Translations under genes and position numbers: made by a program | Shown here: piece after piece, positions 4,731 to 5,335 of the stretch | Numbering within the stretch: position 1 is the stretch's first letter | Layout of the letters: each line of letters starts with the position of its first letter | Source of the DNA: an uncultured Prevotella sp. | GTDB lineage: Bacteria > Bacteroidota > Bacteroidia > Bacteroidales > Bacteroidaceae | Direction: 5' to 3' | DNA: 5,335 nt | Assembly: GCA_946623195.1 (NCBI GenBank) | Contig: CAMOQW010000092.1 | Location: 1 to 5,335, forward strand | Notes under the pieces: model-generated | What the model saw: only the letters and a program-made list of their open reading frames with translations | Told to the model about the DNA's origin: nothing | The model's database searches: none

Positions 4731-5335
4731 TTACTTCTCGTGGTGAGTCACCGCCTCACGCATCTCCTTCAGCAGGTCGCTGGCAAAGATGAAGTCGGTC
4801 AGCCGTTTGTTGGGCGATTCCATGATGTCGCCTGACATCCCCTGCCATTCCTTGTGTCCTTCGTAGATGAAGATGATGTTCTCGCCAATACCCATCACCG
4901 AGTTCATGTCGTGGGTGTTGATGATGGTCGTCATGTTAAACTCCCGAGTGATGGAGTGCAGCAGTTCGTCAATCACCAGCGATGTCTTGGGGTCCAGTCC
5001 GCTGTTCGGCTCGTCGCAGAACAAGTATTTGGGATTCATGGAGATAGCCCGTGCGATGGCTACGCGCTTCTGCATACCTCCGGATATCTCACCGGGAAAC
5101 TTCCCTTCGGCACCCACCAGGTTGACGCGGGCCAGACAGTCCATTGCCCGCTTCTGCCGTTCGCGCAGGTTCATCGTGGAGAACATGTCCAGCGGAAACA
5201 TCACGTTTTCCAATACCGTCAGCGAGTCGAAGAGAGCTGCCGACTGGAATATCATGCCCATCTCGCGACGCATGTGTACTTTTTCCGATTTTGACATCTG
5301 CACGAAGTCGCGTCCGTCATAGAGAATCTGCCCTT
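4731..5335 (-). CDS. ABC transporter ATP-binding protein, MlaF/Ttg2A-like (5' partial)
   Basis: The C-terminal 200 residues of an ABC ATPase; the N-terminus and Walker A lie beyond the window. The visible part starts at GQILYDGRDFVQMSKSE, so the real start is upstream of 5335, not the GTG codon at 5301-5303. Numbering from the first whole codon, the Q-loop Gln is at 30 (MIFQSAALFDSLTV), the signature ISGGMQKR at 83-90, Walker B YLFCDE at 103-108, the D-loop SGLDP at 111-115 and the switch His at 141 (NTHDM). The SAALFDSLTVLENV and ISGGMQKRVAIARA stretches are typical of MlaF/Ttg2A-type ATPases, which drive MCE-system transport of phospholipids or other lipids across the envelope with an MlaE permease and an MlaD MCE protein. 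Neither partner is visible; they would be upstream, beyond the window edge. It is convergent with the LolC/E-type permease and is not its LolD partner by sequence type. Confidence 0.87.
   Translation of the reverse strand, partial: GQILYDGRDFVQMSKSEKVHMRREMGMIFQSAALFDSLTVLENVMFPLDMFSTMNLRERQKRAMDCLARVNLVGAEGKFPGEISGGMQKRVAIARAISMNPKYLFCDEPNSGLDPKTSLVIDELLHSITREFNMTTIINTHDMNSVMGIGENIIFIYEGHKEWQGMSGDIMESPNKRLTDFIFASDLLKEMREAVTHHEK

Noticed and set aside
4742..4752. 11-bp palindrome GGTGAGTCACC near the 3' end of the ATPase gene
   Set aside because: The one-base centre cannot form a hairpin loop, it lies in coding sequence, and a palindrome of this size is expected by chance.
4854..5322. Two plus-strand open frames of about 150 codons opposite the ABC ATPase
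   Set aside because: The minus strand encodes an ATPase with Q-loop, signature, Walker B, D-loop and switch His in order, so these are shadows.

Overview
The window looks like a chromosomal segment of a Bacteroidota bacterium, most likely Prevotellaceae or a close relative. Three things point that way. The two promoters I can place match the Bacteroidota -7 consensus TAnnTTTG. Shine-Dalgarno sequences are weak or absent before most genes. The gene content (several FKBP-type prolyl isomerases, then rbfA followed by a LolC/E-family permease, and a sirtuin of the Bacteroides/Prevotella type) fits that phylum. The species assignment is inference.

Layout, left to right. Positions 1-79 hold the last 25 codons of an unidentified plus-strand gene. 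Its 3' end overlaps by 14 bases the 3' end of a minus-strand sirtuin deacylase gene (66-755). A 113-bp divergent intergenic region (756-868) carries one -7 box for each direction. From 869 to 4722 there is a tight plus-strand cluster of five genes, probably one operon: three paralogous FKBP prolyl isomerases, the ribosome maturation factor gene rbfA, and a LolC/LolE-family permease. The FKBPs are one predicted cytoplasmic, one predicted lipoprotein and one predicted periplasmic soluble protein. Gaps in this run are 13, -1, 20 and 24 bases. The cluster ends 8 bases from the 3' end of a convergent minus-strand ABC ATPase gene of the MlaF/Ttg2A type (4731 to beyond 5335), which is cut at its N-terminus by the window edge.

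How the genes may work together: the three FKBPs appear to place the same catalytic domain in the cytoplasm, on a membrane face and in the periplasm, where each can speed proline-limited folding. RbfA matures the 30S subunit. The LolC/E-type permease belongs to the machinery that releases lipoproteins from the inner membrane, and the MlaF-like ATPase to a phospholipid or hydrophobic-lipid transporter. The common thread is protein folding and envelope biogenesis, but only co-location is seen here. Any functional link is inference.

No tRNA, rRNA, CRISPR array, insertion sequence, phage gene or convincing intrinsic terminator was seen. The observations most worth checking are the sirtuin with a Leu where CobB/SIRT5-type desuccinylases have Arg and with no zinc-cysteine tetrad, the three-location FKBP cassette, the doubled N-terminal domain of the second FKBP, and a perfect 14-bp tandem duplication at the rbfA/permease junction. 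I see no evidence for a wholly new system.
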